Origin: Streptomyces sp. GESEQ-4
GTDB taxonomy: Bacteria; Actinomycetota; Actinomycetes; Streptomycetales; Streptomycetaceae
NCBI RefSeq assembly: GCF_017948455.1
Contig: NZ_JAFFSU010000002.1
Span: 496,001-560,000, forward strand
Reading direction: 5' to 3'
DNA length: 64,000 bases
Position 1 is the first letter of the stretch; the number at the start of each line of letters is the position of its first letter. The position numbers and the translations under genes are program-made. The notes under the pieces were generated by a model. That model saw nothing but the letters and a program-made list of their open reading frames with translations. It had not been told where the DNA came from and searched no databases. Shown here piece by piece: positions 1-7,597 of this stretch.

Positions 1-113
1 GCACTGGCCGGCGGCGCTCCGAGTGTCATGATCATGACAGACGAGAAGCCGACTGCGGCCACCGTTCCGGTCAGTCCGCGCCGGCGGGCGCGTGGGAGTG
101 CTGGTGAAGTCAT
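1..113 (-). CDS. Secreted protein, N-terminal fragment cut by the window edge
   Basis: Only the first ~37 codons are inside the window. They form a textbook Sec signal peptide: an arginine-rich n-region (RARRRG), a hydrophobic core (LTGTVAAVGFSSVMIMTLGA) and an APPAS region where cleavage would be expected. The ATG sits 31 nt downstream of the pectate lyase stop on the same strand and is preceded by a purine-rich GGAAGAAGG, so it is probably the second gene of a pectate lyase operon. The mature protein lies outside the window. In that context another secreted pectinolytic or carbohydrate-active enzyme is likely, but this is inference from position only. Confidence 0.75.
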   Translation of the reverse strand, partial: MTSPALPRARRRGLTGTVAAVGFSSVMIMTLGAPPAS

Positions 114-144
114 GTCCCGATGCCTTCTTCCAGTTGGGGGGTGA

Positions 145-1125
145 TCAGATCTTTCCGGTGCCCGCGCCGGACGTGACCGAGGAGACGACCGTCGAGGCGG
201 ACTCCGCGGTGTAGCCGTACGGCGGGGCGGTGAAGCTGCCGACCCGCGAGATCTCGGTGGCGGCTCCACCGAGGTCGTTGCCGCGCAGGTTGGCGTATCC
301 GTCGACGTCGCTGCTGCGGTTGGTGGTCACCGCGATCTTCGTCGCACGGAAGACGTTGTTCTCGACGAGCATCTGGGCGCCCATCCGCGAGTGGCAGGCG
401 GTGTCGGCGCCGTCCACGTAGTTGTTGTAGAAGTGGCCGGTGCCGAAGCGCAGGCTGGGGATGCGCGAGTAGACGTTGCCGAAGTGGTTGTGGTGGTACG
501 TCACCTTCAGGTGACCGGTGTCCTCGCTCGCGTTGTTGTCGCTGTGTCCGACGAGCGAGCCCTTGAAGTGGTCCTTGAAGGTGTTCCAGGAGACGGTCAC
601 GTTGTCGGAGCCGTGATTGATGTCGAGCAGACCGTCGTAGTAGTCCTTGTCGTGCGCGCGGTCCGCCGAGATGGAGTTGTGGTCGATCCAGACCTTCGTC
701 GACTTCTGGACGGTGATGCCGTCGGCGGGCGCGACCGGCTTGCTGATGTTGAGATTGCGGATGACGACGTTCGTCACCTCCTTCAGCCGCAGCCCGCCGC
801 CGGTGAACCCGGAGGACGAACCGACGCCCAGGACCGTGGTGTTGGAGCCGATGTCGACCTGACCGCTCAGCGAGATCAGGCCGTTCACCCGGACGACCTT
901 GGCCGCGCTGCCGGTGACGGCCGTCTTGAAGGCGCTCAGCGTCGAGACCGTGACCGCGGAGGCGTTGCCGCCGCCGGTCGTGCCGGCGCCGAATCCGACC
1001 GGCGAGGTCTCGGCGGCGCCCGCCGACTGGGGGAGGGCGAGGGCGGCCGCCGTCGCGAGAGCGGCCGCGGCGGCCGTCACCAGGGCGGTCCTTTGCGCGT
1101 GTGTACGGAGAGGGCCTGTACGCAT
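145..1125 (-). CDS. Secreted pectate lyase, polysaccharide lyase family 1
   Basis: 326 residues with an N-terminal signal peptide ending near AGAAE (about residues 1-38). The rest is a right-handed parallel beta-helix of the PL1 type. Visible family hallmarks are the WIDHNSIS strand turn (about residue 145), the VSWNTFKDHFKGSLVGHSD block and VTYHHNHFGNVYSRIPSLRFG, which carries the arginine-containing catalytic turn. PL1 enzymes cleave de-esterified polygalacturonan by Ca2+-dependent beta-elimination outside the cell. It is the first gene of a minus-strand unit followed 31 nt later by another secreted protein. Its upstream DNA carries a LacI/CebR-like box and is duplicated near 6.3 kb in front of a secreted esterase, suggesting common carbohydrate control. 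Confidence 0.93.
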   Translation of the reverse strand: MRTGPLRTHAQRTALVTAAAAALATAAALALPQSAGAAETSPVGFGAGTTGGGNASAVTVSTLSAFKTAVTGSAAKVVRVNGLISLSGQVDIGSNTTVLGVGSSSGFTGGGLRLKEVTNVVIRNLNISKPVAPADGITVQKSTKVWIDHNSISADRAHDKDYYDGLLDINHGSDNVTVSWNTFKDHFKGSLVGHSDNNASEDTGHLKVTYHHNHFGNVYSRIPSLRFGTGHFYNNYVDGADTACHSRMGAQMLVENNVFRATKIAVTTNRSSDVDGYANLRGNDLGGAATEISRVGSFTAPPYGYTAESASTVVSSVTSGAGTGKI

Positions 1126-1360
1126 GCGGGTGCGTCCCTTCGCGTTGCCTTGACTGGTCGTATGTGTGAATGACGTACGCCATGTTGAACGCTGCGCTGG
1201 GGCATGCCGCTGATTCCGGCCTGAGGGGGTGTCAGCCGGTCAGCCTGCTGAACGGAACGTAGAGGGCAAGCGCTTTCTAGTCAACGCTTTGCGCGGAACA
1301 CATTCGGACACCCCAGGTCAGCGCCATACCGGACGGAGCGAGGGCGTGGGAGCGCTTCCA
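1114..1360 (+). repeat. Direct repeat copy A: pectate lyase upstream regulatory DNA
   Basis: This covers the pectate lyase start and most of the 341 bp gap 1126-1466. It aligns without large gaps to 6266-6510, about 70% identical by eye, in the same orientation. The best-conserved blocks are GATGCGTCCCTTCG-like DNA at the left end, GGGCATGC-GCTGA, CTGAACGG, ACGCTTTGCGC and CATTCGGACA. Spacing between the last two landmarks and the GGGAGCGCT box is conserved (47 and 46 nt). Copy A carries the first codons of pectate lyase. The remainder of the gap, 1361-1466, is the leader of the next plus-strand gene and shows nothing else I recognise. Confidence 0.8.
1347..1360. promoter_or_regulatory. CebR/LacI-family-like operator box
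   Basis: TGGGAGCGCTTCCA differs at one position from the Streptomyces CebR palindrome TGGGAGCGCTCCCA, which controls cellulose and oligosaccharide genes. It lies about 220 bp upstream of the pectate lyase start and also about 105 bp upstream of the plus-strand membrane-protein gene. A second AAGCGCTTT half-site occurs at 1268-1276. The match to the motif is seen directly; binding by CebR or a paralogue is inferred. Confidence 0.5.
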
Positions 1361-1466
1361 AGGTCGGCGGGTTCGGCGCCCGCCGCCCTCCGCACGGGTG
1401 ACGTTCCGTTTCTCGGGAACCCGGCCGTGCAGAGAGAGCCGATCTGTGAGGGAGGTATCGAGAGTC

Positions 1467-1988
1467 ATGACGCGGCAGAAGCCGTCGCTCGATCTTCCGG
1501 AACCCCTGCGCGAACCGTTGCAGAACACCGCGTCGGCGCTGCGGAGGGTCCCTGGCGCCGGTGTGGTGACCAAGGCGGCCGACGGCGCGCTGGACGCGGT
1601 CGGCGCCGTGTCCCCGCGCGGCCGGCGCATGGTCGCGTACACCGGGGCCGGGCTCCTCGGTGTCGCGGGCATCGTCGAATGGCCCATAGCCCTCACGGGG
1701 GCGGCGGTGGTCTGGCTGACCCAGCCGAAGCCCGGCGGGAGCGAGGAGACAGACGACCGGAAGGCGGCAGCAGGCAGCAGCAGTCGTACGTCGTCCAGCG
1801 GCAGGACTACGTCGGCCACGGGCCGTCGTACGACATCCAGCCGCGGCGGAAAGTCGTCCACGGGCACCCGCAAGACGTCCGGCGGCACCCGCAAGGCGTC
1901 GAGCACCCGGTCGACGTCCGCCGGCGGCGGCAAGAGCGCGCCGAAGAGCCGGAGCACAGCGTCGAAGCGCGCGAGCACGAAGAGCTGA
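1467..1988 (+). CDS. Hypothetical membrane protein with basic Ser/Thr-rich tail, coupled to the ATPase gene
   Basis: 173 residues from the ATG that follows GAGGGAGG; a longer reading back to 1398 lacks a ribosome site. After an amphipathic N-terminal half comes a hydrophobic segment (about residues 65-85, AYTGAGLLGVAGIVEWPIA then LTGAAVVWLT) that could cross the membrane once or as a hairpin. The last ~75 residues are low-complexity S/T/K/R/G with repeated TSSSG and TRKTSGGTRKASS-like units. The stop is 8 nt before the P-type ATPase start, so the two are surely one transcript. I do not recognise a named family. A cytoplasmic, histone-like basic tail attached to a membrane helix next to a transporter suggests an accessory or regulatory subunit, by position only. 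Confidence 0.75.
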   Translation: MTRQKPSLDLPEPLREPLQNTASALRRVPGAGVVTKAADGALDAVGAVSPRGRRMVAYTGAGLLGVAGIVEWPIALTGAAVVWLTQPKPGGSEETDDRKAAAGSSSRTSSSGRTTSATGRRTTSSRGGKSSTGTRKTSGGTRKASSTRSTSAGGGKSAPKSRSTASKRASTKS

Positions 1989-1996
1989 GGTGAGTC

Positions 1997-4900
1997 ATGG
2001 GAGTGCTGACGGGGGCTGCCACGGCCCTGTCCGGTGCGGTGCTGGCGGGGCCGCGGTTGCTGGTTCACGGGGCCGCGCCCGGTGTGGGTGTGGCCGCCGG
2101 AGCGGTGGCCGGGACGGCGCGAGCTGGGGTGCGAGGGGCGGACGCGGCCGTCAGGATGACGCGCGTGGCCCGCAGGGCGCTGCCGGGCGGTGACCACACC
2201 TGGCGGTCCGGTCACCGGGCCCATCTGCCGCTCCGGCCGGCCGAGCCGGAGCGGGTGCGGCGGGCGGGCGGGATGGCCAAGGCGGCGCGCAAGGTGGCCA
2301 CGGCGCTGGCGGAACGGCCGGACGTGGCCTACGCCTACTGGGACGGCGGCCTCACCCGGCTGGTCGTGGCCGCGAGTGAGGCGGCCGTCTCCGAACGGGT
2401 GGAGCAGAAAGCGCATGCGCTCGCCGCCGAACTCGGTCTTGAGCCGGTGGACGAACCGACGGAGGAATTCACGCATCCCGGCGACCCGGTCCTCGTACGG
2501 ACCAGCGCGGCGGCACTCGCGGCCGACGCGGCGGGCGTCGTGGTCGCGGTGGCCGGCTCCGTCCTGCGACTGCCGCCCTCACCCCGGGCCGTCACGGCGG
2601 TGGTGACCCTGCTGCGCGAGAACCCCCGCTTCCGGGCCTGGCTGCGCGAACGGTTCGGGTTCTCCCGCATGGACCTGATCCTGGCCGTGTCGAACGCCGC
2701 GGTCCACGGCGCGGGCCGCACCCCGACGTCCGTCGTGCTCGACGCGGGCCTGCGCTCGGTACAGCTCGCGGAGGCGCTCGCCCGCGCGGCCGCGTTCGAC
2801 GCGGTCCACGACCGGGTCTGCGGACCCGAGCGGGAGGACGTGTCCCCGGAGCTGTTCCCGCGCCCACCGCTGCGCACCACCCCGGCGCACGAGTACGCGG
2901 TCCACGCCGAGACGGGCAGCGTGGTCGGCGCGGCCGTGACACTGCTGGTGAAGCGCGACGGCACCGAGGCGGCCGAAGCGGTCCTCGCGGGCTCCCCGAA
3001 GGCGGCACGCTACGGACCCGCCGCCTTCCACGCCGCACTGGGCTGCGCGTTCGCCCGCACCGGCGTGCTGGTCCGCCACATGGAACGCATGCGACAGCTG
3101 GGGACGGTCACCAGTGTGTTCCTGCACCCGAGCGCGCTGCACGCCCCCGACGGCGCTGCGGACCCCTGGGCCGAGGCCGTCCTGGACGCGGCACGGCGGG
3201 CCGGACTCCGGGTCGTCGTGACGGACGATCCCTCGCTCGGCGACTTCACCGCCCTCGCCGATCACGTCGTGTCCGCCGAACGGTCCTTCAGCCGGACGGT
3301 GAACGAACTGCGCGGTCGCGGCGGTGTCCTGACGGTGGCCCGGCCGAGCTCGGCCGATGACACGGACACCTTGTCCGGGCTGCTCGCCGGCGATGTGGCC
3401 GTCGCGCTCGCCGACGGTGACGCGGCCGTGGCGTGGGGCGCGGACGTGGTGGCGCCGGGCGGTCTGGCCGACGTATGGCGGCTGCTCGTGGCCGTACCGG
3501 TGGCGCGGAAGGTCGGGCGGCGTTCGCAGACGCTGGCCCGGTCCGGCGCCGCGCTGTCCGGGCTGATGGTGGCCGTGGGCGAGTCCGGGCGCGGCACCCG
3601 CTCGCCGCTGCCCGGCCTGCGGCACGCGCCCGTCGACCTGAGCGCGGCGCTGGCCCTGGTGTCCGGGGCGCGAGCTGCCGTAGGCGTCGCGGCCACCCGC
3701 GCGCCGCGTCCCCGGGCGCGGGTGGCCTGGCACGAGCTGAAGGCGAAGGACGTACGACAGCGGCTGGAGCGCCGGCTGGAAGAGCCGCCGACTCCGGCGG
3801 CCGAGGCGACCGCCAAGGTGCGGCAGGCGGTCAAAACCGTCGCCCGCAACCCGGTGTTCGCGCCGGCCAAGGGGGCGCTGCAGCTGGGCCGGGCCGTACG
3901 GGGAGAGCTGGACGACCCGCTCACCCCGGTGCTGGCCGTCGGCTCGGCCGCGTCGGCGATCCTCGGCTCGGTCGTGGACGCCCTGCTGGTGGTCGGCGCC
4001 CTCGACCTGAACGCCCTGGTCGGCGGCGTACAAAGACTGCGGGCCGAACGGGCGCTGTCCGGGCTGCTCGCGGACCAGAAGCAGAAGGCACGCGTCGCAC
4101 CCGACGGGACCTCGGACAACCCGCACACCGTCGACGCCGCACGCCTCAGGCCCGGCGACGTGATCGAACTGCAGGCCGACGACGTCGTGCCGGCCGACGC
4201 CCGCCTGCTGTGGGAGGACGGCCTGGAGGTCGACGAGTCCGCGCTGACCGGCGAATCCCTGCCCGCCGAGAAACAGACCGCCCCGACCCCGCGCGCACCC
4301 GTCGCCGACCGCAGCTGCATGGTGTACGAGGGCACGACCGTGGTGGCCGGACAGGCCCGTGCCGTCGTGGTGGAGACCGGCGACCACACCGAGGCCGCCC
4401 GCGCGGTCCACCTCGCCGCACGCAAGCCGCCGGCCGCTGGGGTACAGGCCCGCCTGCAGGAACTCACCCGCAAGGCAATGCCGTTGACCATGGCGGGCGG
4501 CGCCGCCGTGACCGGCCTCGCGCTGCTGCGCGGCACACCGATCCGCCGGGCGGTGAGCGGCGGGGTCGCGGTCGCGGTGGCCGCCGTCCCCGAAGGGCTG
4601 CCGCTGGTGGCCACGGTCGCGCAACTGGCCGCCGCCCGCCGGCTCAGCAAGCGGGGCGTGCTGGTTCGCGCCCCGCGCACCCTGGAAGCCCTCGGCCGGA
4701 TGGACACCATCTGCTTCGACAAGACGGGCACCCTCACCCAGAACAAGCTGCGGCTCGTCCGCGTCACCGACCCCGACGGCACCGCCCGCAAGCCGGACGA
4801 GGCCGTCGACTCGGCCACCCTGCGCGTCGCGGTGCGCGCCTGCCCCGAGCCCGAAGAGGGCCCCGACCAGCCGGTGCACTCCACCGACGAGGCGGTCCTG

Positions 4901-6265
4901 GACGCGGCAGGGCGCGACCCGGAATGGCAGCAGACCGAGGGCAGGCCGTTCGAGGCCGGTCGCGGATACGCCGGAGCCGTGGGCCACGCGGCCGACGGGA
5001 TACGGGAGTTCGTGGTCAAGGGCGCCCCGGAGATCGTCCTGCCCGCCTGCCGCGACCTGCCGGAAGACGCCTCGCGAACGGCGCAGTCGCTGGCCCGCGA
5101 CGGACTGCGGGTCCTCGCGGTCGCGCGCCGGCGCCTGGGCGACGACGAGAAGGACGCGGACGTCTGCGAAGAGCCCCTGTCCGACCTGGAGTTCACCGGC
5201 CTGCTCGCGCTCGCCGACGCGGCGCGCGAGACATCCACCGCCCTGGTCCACGGGCTGCGTGAGGCGGGCGTACGACCCGTCATGCTGACCGGCGACCATC
5301 CGCAGACGGCACGGGCGATCGCCATCGAGCTGGGCTGGCCCGAGGACACGGCCGTCGTCACCGGCGACGAACTGGCCGCCGCGGACCGCTCCGAGCGCGC
5401 CCGGATGCTGCAGGACGTGGACGTCGTGGCCCGCGTCGCGCCCGAGCAGAAGCTCCAGGTCGTCGAGGCCCTGATGGACGCGAGCCGGGTGGTCGGCATG
5501 GTCGGCGACGGCGCCAACGACGCGGCCGCCATCCGCGCCGCCGACATCGGCGTCGGCATCAGCGCCCGCGGCTCGGCCGCCGCCCGCAACGCCGCCGACC
5601 TGGTGCTCACCCACGACGACCTCACGGTGCTCGTCGAGGCCGTCGTCGAGGGCCGCGCCCTGTGGCACAGCGTCGCCGACGCCATCGCCATCCTGATCGG
5701 CGGCAACGCGGGCGAGGTGGGCTTCGGAATCCTGGGCACGCTGCTCGCCGGCGCCGCGCCGCTGTCCACCCGTCAGATGCTGCTGGTGAACCTGTTCACG
5801 GACCTGTTCCCGGCGATGGCGGTGGCGGTGACACCGCAGCAGGAGGGCGAGACCGACGTCAGCGCGCCGCTGGGCAAGACCCTGCTCGGCACACCGCTGA
5901 TGCGGCAGATCCGCCACCGGGCGCTGACGACCTGTCTGGGCGCGGTCGCGGCCTGGCTCATCGGCCGGTTCACGCCGGGGACGGCCCGCCGGACCACGAC
6001 GATGGCCCTGTGCGCGGTCGTCGGCACCCAGCTCGCCCAGACCCTGGCCGACCGCAGCGGCTCCCCGCTGGTCCGCGTCACCTCCTTCGGCTCCGCCGCC
6101 GCCCTCGTCCTGCTGGTGCAGACCCCGGGCGTGAGCAATGCCCTCGGCTGCACACCACTGGGCCCGGTCGCCTGGACCGGCGTCGCGGCGGCCATCGCAC
6201 TGGCGGTGACCGGCCAGCGGGTGATGCCGGAGCTGGAGCGGGCGGTGGTACGGCTGAGCCGGTAA
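1997..6265 (+). CDS. Large cation-translocating P-type ATPase (CtpI/CtpH-like)
   Basis: 1,422 residues, far longer than the ~900 usual for P2 ATPases. All catalytic elements are present: the actuator TGES (751-754), PEGLP in the M4 helix, the phosphorylated aspartate D908 in DKTGTLT, TGDH in the P-domain, the hinge GDGANDAAA (1170 on), and the M6 motif NLFTDLFPA typical of P2 (Ca2+/cation) pumps. The extra ~600 N-terminal residues contain two alanine-rich regions, one with an internally repeated soluble fold, and helices before the first core domain. This resembles the extended N-termini of mycobacterial CtpI and CtpH. Substrate is not deducible. The start follows GAGGTGAG at normal spacing and is coupled to the upstream membrane-protein gene. 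Both genes are framed by the duplicated regulatory DNA. Confidence 0.92.
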   Translation: MGVLTGAATALSGAVLAGPRLLVHGAAPGVGVAAGAVAGTARAGVRGADAAVRMTRVARRALPGGDHTWRSGHRAHLPLRPAEPERVRRAGGMAKAARKVATALAERPDVAYAYWDGGLTRLVVAASEAAVSERVEQKAHALAAELGLEPVDEPTEEFTHPGDPVLVRTSAAALAADAAGVVVAVAGSVLRLPPSPRAVTAVVTLLRENPRFRAWLRERFGFSRMDLILAVSNAAVHGAGRTPTSVVLDAGLRSVQLAEALARAAAFDAVHDRVCGPEREDVSPELFPRPPLRTTPAHEYAVHAETGSVVGAAVTLLVKRDGTEAAEAVLAGSPKAARYGPAAFHAALGCAFARTGVLVRHMERMRQLGTVTSVFLHPSALHAPDGAADPWAEAVLDAARRAGLRVVVTDDPSLGDFTALADHVVSAERSFSRTVNELRGRGGVLTVARPSSADDTDTLSGLLAGDVAVALADGDAAVAWGADVVAPGGLADVWRLLVAVPVARKVGRRSQTLARSGAALSGLMVAVGESGRGTRSPLPGLRHAPVDLSAALALVSGARAAVGVAATRAPRPRARVAWHELKAKDVRQRLERRLEEPPTPAAEATAKVRQAVKTVARNPVFAPAKGALQLGRAVRGELDDPLTPVLAVGSAASAILGSVVDALLVVGALDLNALVGGVQRLRAERALSGLLADQKQKARVAPDGTSDNPHTVDAARLRPGDVIELQADDVVPADARLLWEDGLEVDESALTGESLPAEKQTAPTPRAPVADRSCMVYEGTTVVAGQARAVVVETGDHTEAARAVHLAARKPPAAGVQARLQELTRKAMPLTMAGGAAVTGLALLRGTPIRRAVSGGVAVAVAAVPEGLPLVATVAQLAAARRLSKRGVLVRAPRTLEALGRMDTICFDKTGTLTQNKLRLVRVTDPDGTARKPDEAVDSATLRVAVRACPEPEEGPDQPVHSTDEAVLDAAGRDPEWQQTEGRPFEAGRGYAGAVGHAADGIREFVVKGAPEIVLPACRDLPEDASRTAQSLARDGLRVLAVARRRLGDDEKDADVCEEPLSDLEFTGLLALADAARETSTALVHGLREAGVRPVMLTGDHPQTARAIAIELGWPEDTAVVTGDELAAADRSERARMLQDVDVVARVAPEQKLQVVEALMDASRVVGMVGDGANDAAAIRAADIGVGISARGSAAARNAADLVLTHDDLTVLVEAVVEGRALWHSVADAIAILIGGNAGEVGFGILGTLLAGAAPLSTRQMLLVNLFTDLFPAMAVAVTPQQEGETDVSAPLGKTLLGTPLMRQIRHRALTTCLGAVAAWLIGRFTPGTARRTTTMALCAVVGTQLAQTLADRSGSPLVRVTSFGSAAALVLLVQTPGVSNALGCTPLGPVAWTGVAAAIALAVTGQRVMPELERAVVRLSR

Positions 6266-6510
6266 GCCCGTACGCAGACGGATGCGTCCCTTCGGGTGGC
6301 TACGGCAGGTCATGTACGTGAATGAAGTGCGGGGTGCGGAACGTCGAGCCGGGCATGCTGCTGACTTCGGCCCGAGTCAGGGGCCTGACAGTCAGTTCGC
6401 TGAACGGCACTCAGGAGATCGGTGCTTTTGCTCCACGCTTTGCGCACAACTCATTCGGACATCCCTGCCCAGCGGGGAACTGTCGCAGTCGCCGCACGGG
6501 AGCGCTCGCT
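6266..6510 (+). repeat. Direct repeat copy B: regulatory DNA upstream of the secreted esterase
   Basis: This copy begins immediately after the ATPase stop and fills most of the 305 bp gap 6266-6570. It aligns with 1114-1360 over its whole length. The position equivalent to the pectate lyase ATG reads CGCAGACGG here, so the copy holds an eroded remnant of that start region. It ends with CGGGAGCGCTCGCT (6497-6510), the counterpart of the CebR-like box. The remaining 60 nt up to the esterase start contain only its ribosome site (GAAGGGA). Confidence 0.8.
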
Positions 6511-6570
6511 TCTCTGCCGATCCCGCTGCCGACAGCCCCACGAGCCGCCATCACGAAGGGATGAACGACT

Positions 6571-7527
6571 TTGCCTGCCACCACCAAGCGCAGACCAGTT
6601 CGCACCATGCTCACCGCACTCAGCGGAATGCTCGCGGCAGCGCTCATCGCCGCACCCCCGGCCGACGCCCGCGTCGAGGAGCCCACCGCGGCGCTCACCG
6701 AGGTCACCGGCTTCGGTGAGAACCCCAGCAACCTGCAGATGTACCTCTACGTACCGGACGACGTGGCCGACAACCCGGCCGTCATCGTGGCCCCGCACTG
6801 GTGCGGGGGCTCCGGCCCGGCGATGCACTCCACCACCGAGTACGCCTCGCTCGCCGACCAGTACGGGTACATCGTCGTCTATCCGTCGGTCACCCGTGAC
6901 ACCAAGTGCTTCGACGTCGCCTCACCCGAGGCCCTGCGCCGCGGCGGCGGCAGCGACCCGGTCGGCATCAAGTCCATGGTCGACTATGTGACCGAGGCGT
7001 ATGACGCCGATACGAGCCGGATCTTCGCCACCGGCATCTCCTCGGGCGGGATGATGACGAACGTCCTGCTGGCCGTCTACCCCGATGTGTTCAAGGCGGG
7101 CGCCTCCTTCGCCGGTGTGCCGTTCGGCTGCTTCGCCAACGCCGACGGCACCGGGTGGAACCATCCGTGCGCGAACGGCGACATCGACCGCACCCCGCAG
7201 GAGTGGGGCGACCTGGTGCGCGCCGCGTATCCCGGGTACAACGGGCCCCGGCCGCGGATGCAGGTGTGGCACGGCACCGAGGACGACGTGCTGTGCTACC
7301 CCAACTTCAAGGAGCAGATCGAGCAGTGGACGAACGTGCACGGTGTCAGCCAGGAGCCGGCTGCCACGGACTCGCCCCAGTCCACCTGGACCCGCACCCG
7401 CTACGGCGGCACCGGTGACCAGGCTGCCGTCGAAGGCATCAGCCTCCAGGGCGTCGGCCACCCCGACCTGTACGCCCCCGGTATGGCCGCTCGCGTGCTG
7501 ACCTTCTTCGGCCTCGCAAGCAGCTGA
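6571..7527 (+). CDS. Secreted CE1-type esterase (PHB depolymerase / acetylxylan esterase family)
   Basis: 318 residues from a TTG start, chosen because GAAGGGA lies 9 nt upstream and because it provides the basic n-region (KRRPVRT) of a signal peptide cleaved near PADA. The body is an alpha/beta hydrolase of the LpqC/PHB-depolymerase group. Visible features are the oxyanion-loop HWCGGSG (about residue 77), the nucleophile elbow GISSGG (serine near residue 156) and the late GVGHPDLYAPG with the catalytic histidine. Such enzymes remove acetyl or feruloyl groups from plant polysaccharides, or cleave polyhydroxyalkanoate. The regulatory DNA shared with pectate lyase favours a plant cell-wall role. 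Transcription ends at a strong hairpin 10 nt downstream. Confidence 0.88.
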   Translation: MPATTKRRPVRTMLTALSGMLAAALIAAPPADARVEEPTAALTEVTGFGENPSNLQMYLYVPDDVADNPAVIVAPHWCGGSGPAMHSTTEYASLADQYGYIVVYPSVTRDTKCFDVASPEALRRGGGSDPVGIKSMVDYVTEAYDADTSRIFATGISSGGMMTNVLLAVYPDVFKAGASFAGVPFGCFANADGTGWNHPCANGDIDRTPQEWGDLVRAAYPGYNGPRPRMQVWHGTEDDVLCYPNFKEQIEQWTNVHGVSQEPAATDSPQSTWTRTRYGGTGDQAAVEGISLQGVGHPDLYAPGMAARVLTFFGLASS

Positions 7528-7536
7528 CCGCACCCC

Positions 7537-7576
7537 AGCCCGTACGACCGCGCTCACCAGCGCGGTCGTACGGGCT
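7537..7576. terminator. Strong bidirectional terminator
   Basis: A perfect 18 bp stem (AGCCCGTACGACCGCGCT with its complement at 7559-7576) closed by a CACC loop and followed by TTTCGT. It separates the convergent esterase and flavin reductase genes and can serve both. Confidence 0.9.
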
Positions 7577-7597
7577 TTCGTAACCCCTCGGGGCCGG

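Noticed and set aside
391..1173. Plus-strand frame through the pectate lyase gene, valine-rich
   Set aside because: It is the complement-frame shadow of the pectate lyase gene, with no ribosome site, domain or signal peptide.
2579..6313. A very long open frame antisense to the P-type ATPase, and similar long frames opposite other genes
   Set aside because: Such frames are expected opposite high-GC coding DNA. The plus-strand product has all P-type ATPase motifs, while the antisense product is low-complexity and matches nothing.
1114..6510. ATPase cassette as an insertion sequence or integrative element
   Set aside because: No transposase, integrase, terminal inverted repeats or short target duplication. 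The flanking repeats are regulatory DNA about 70% identical, so I treat it as an old duplication-linked insertion.
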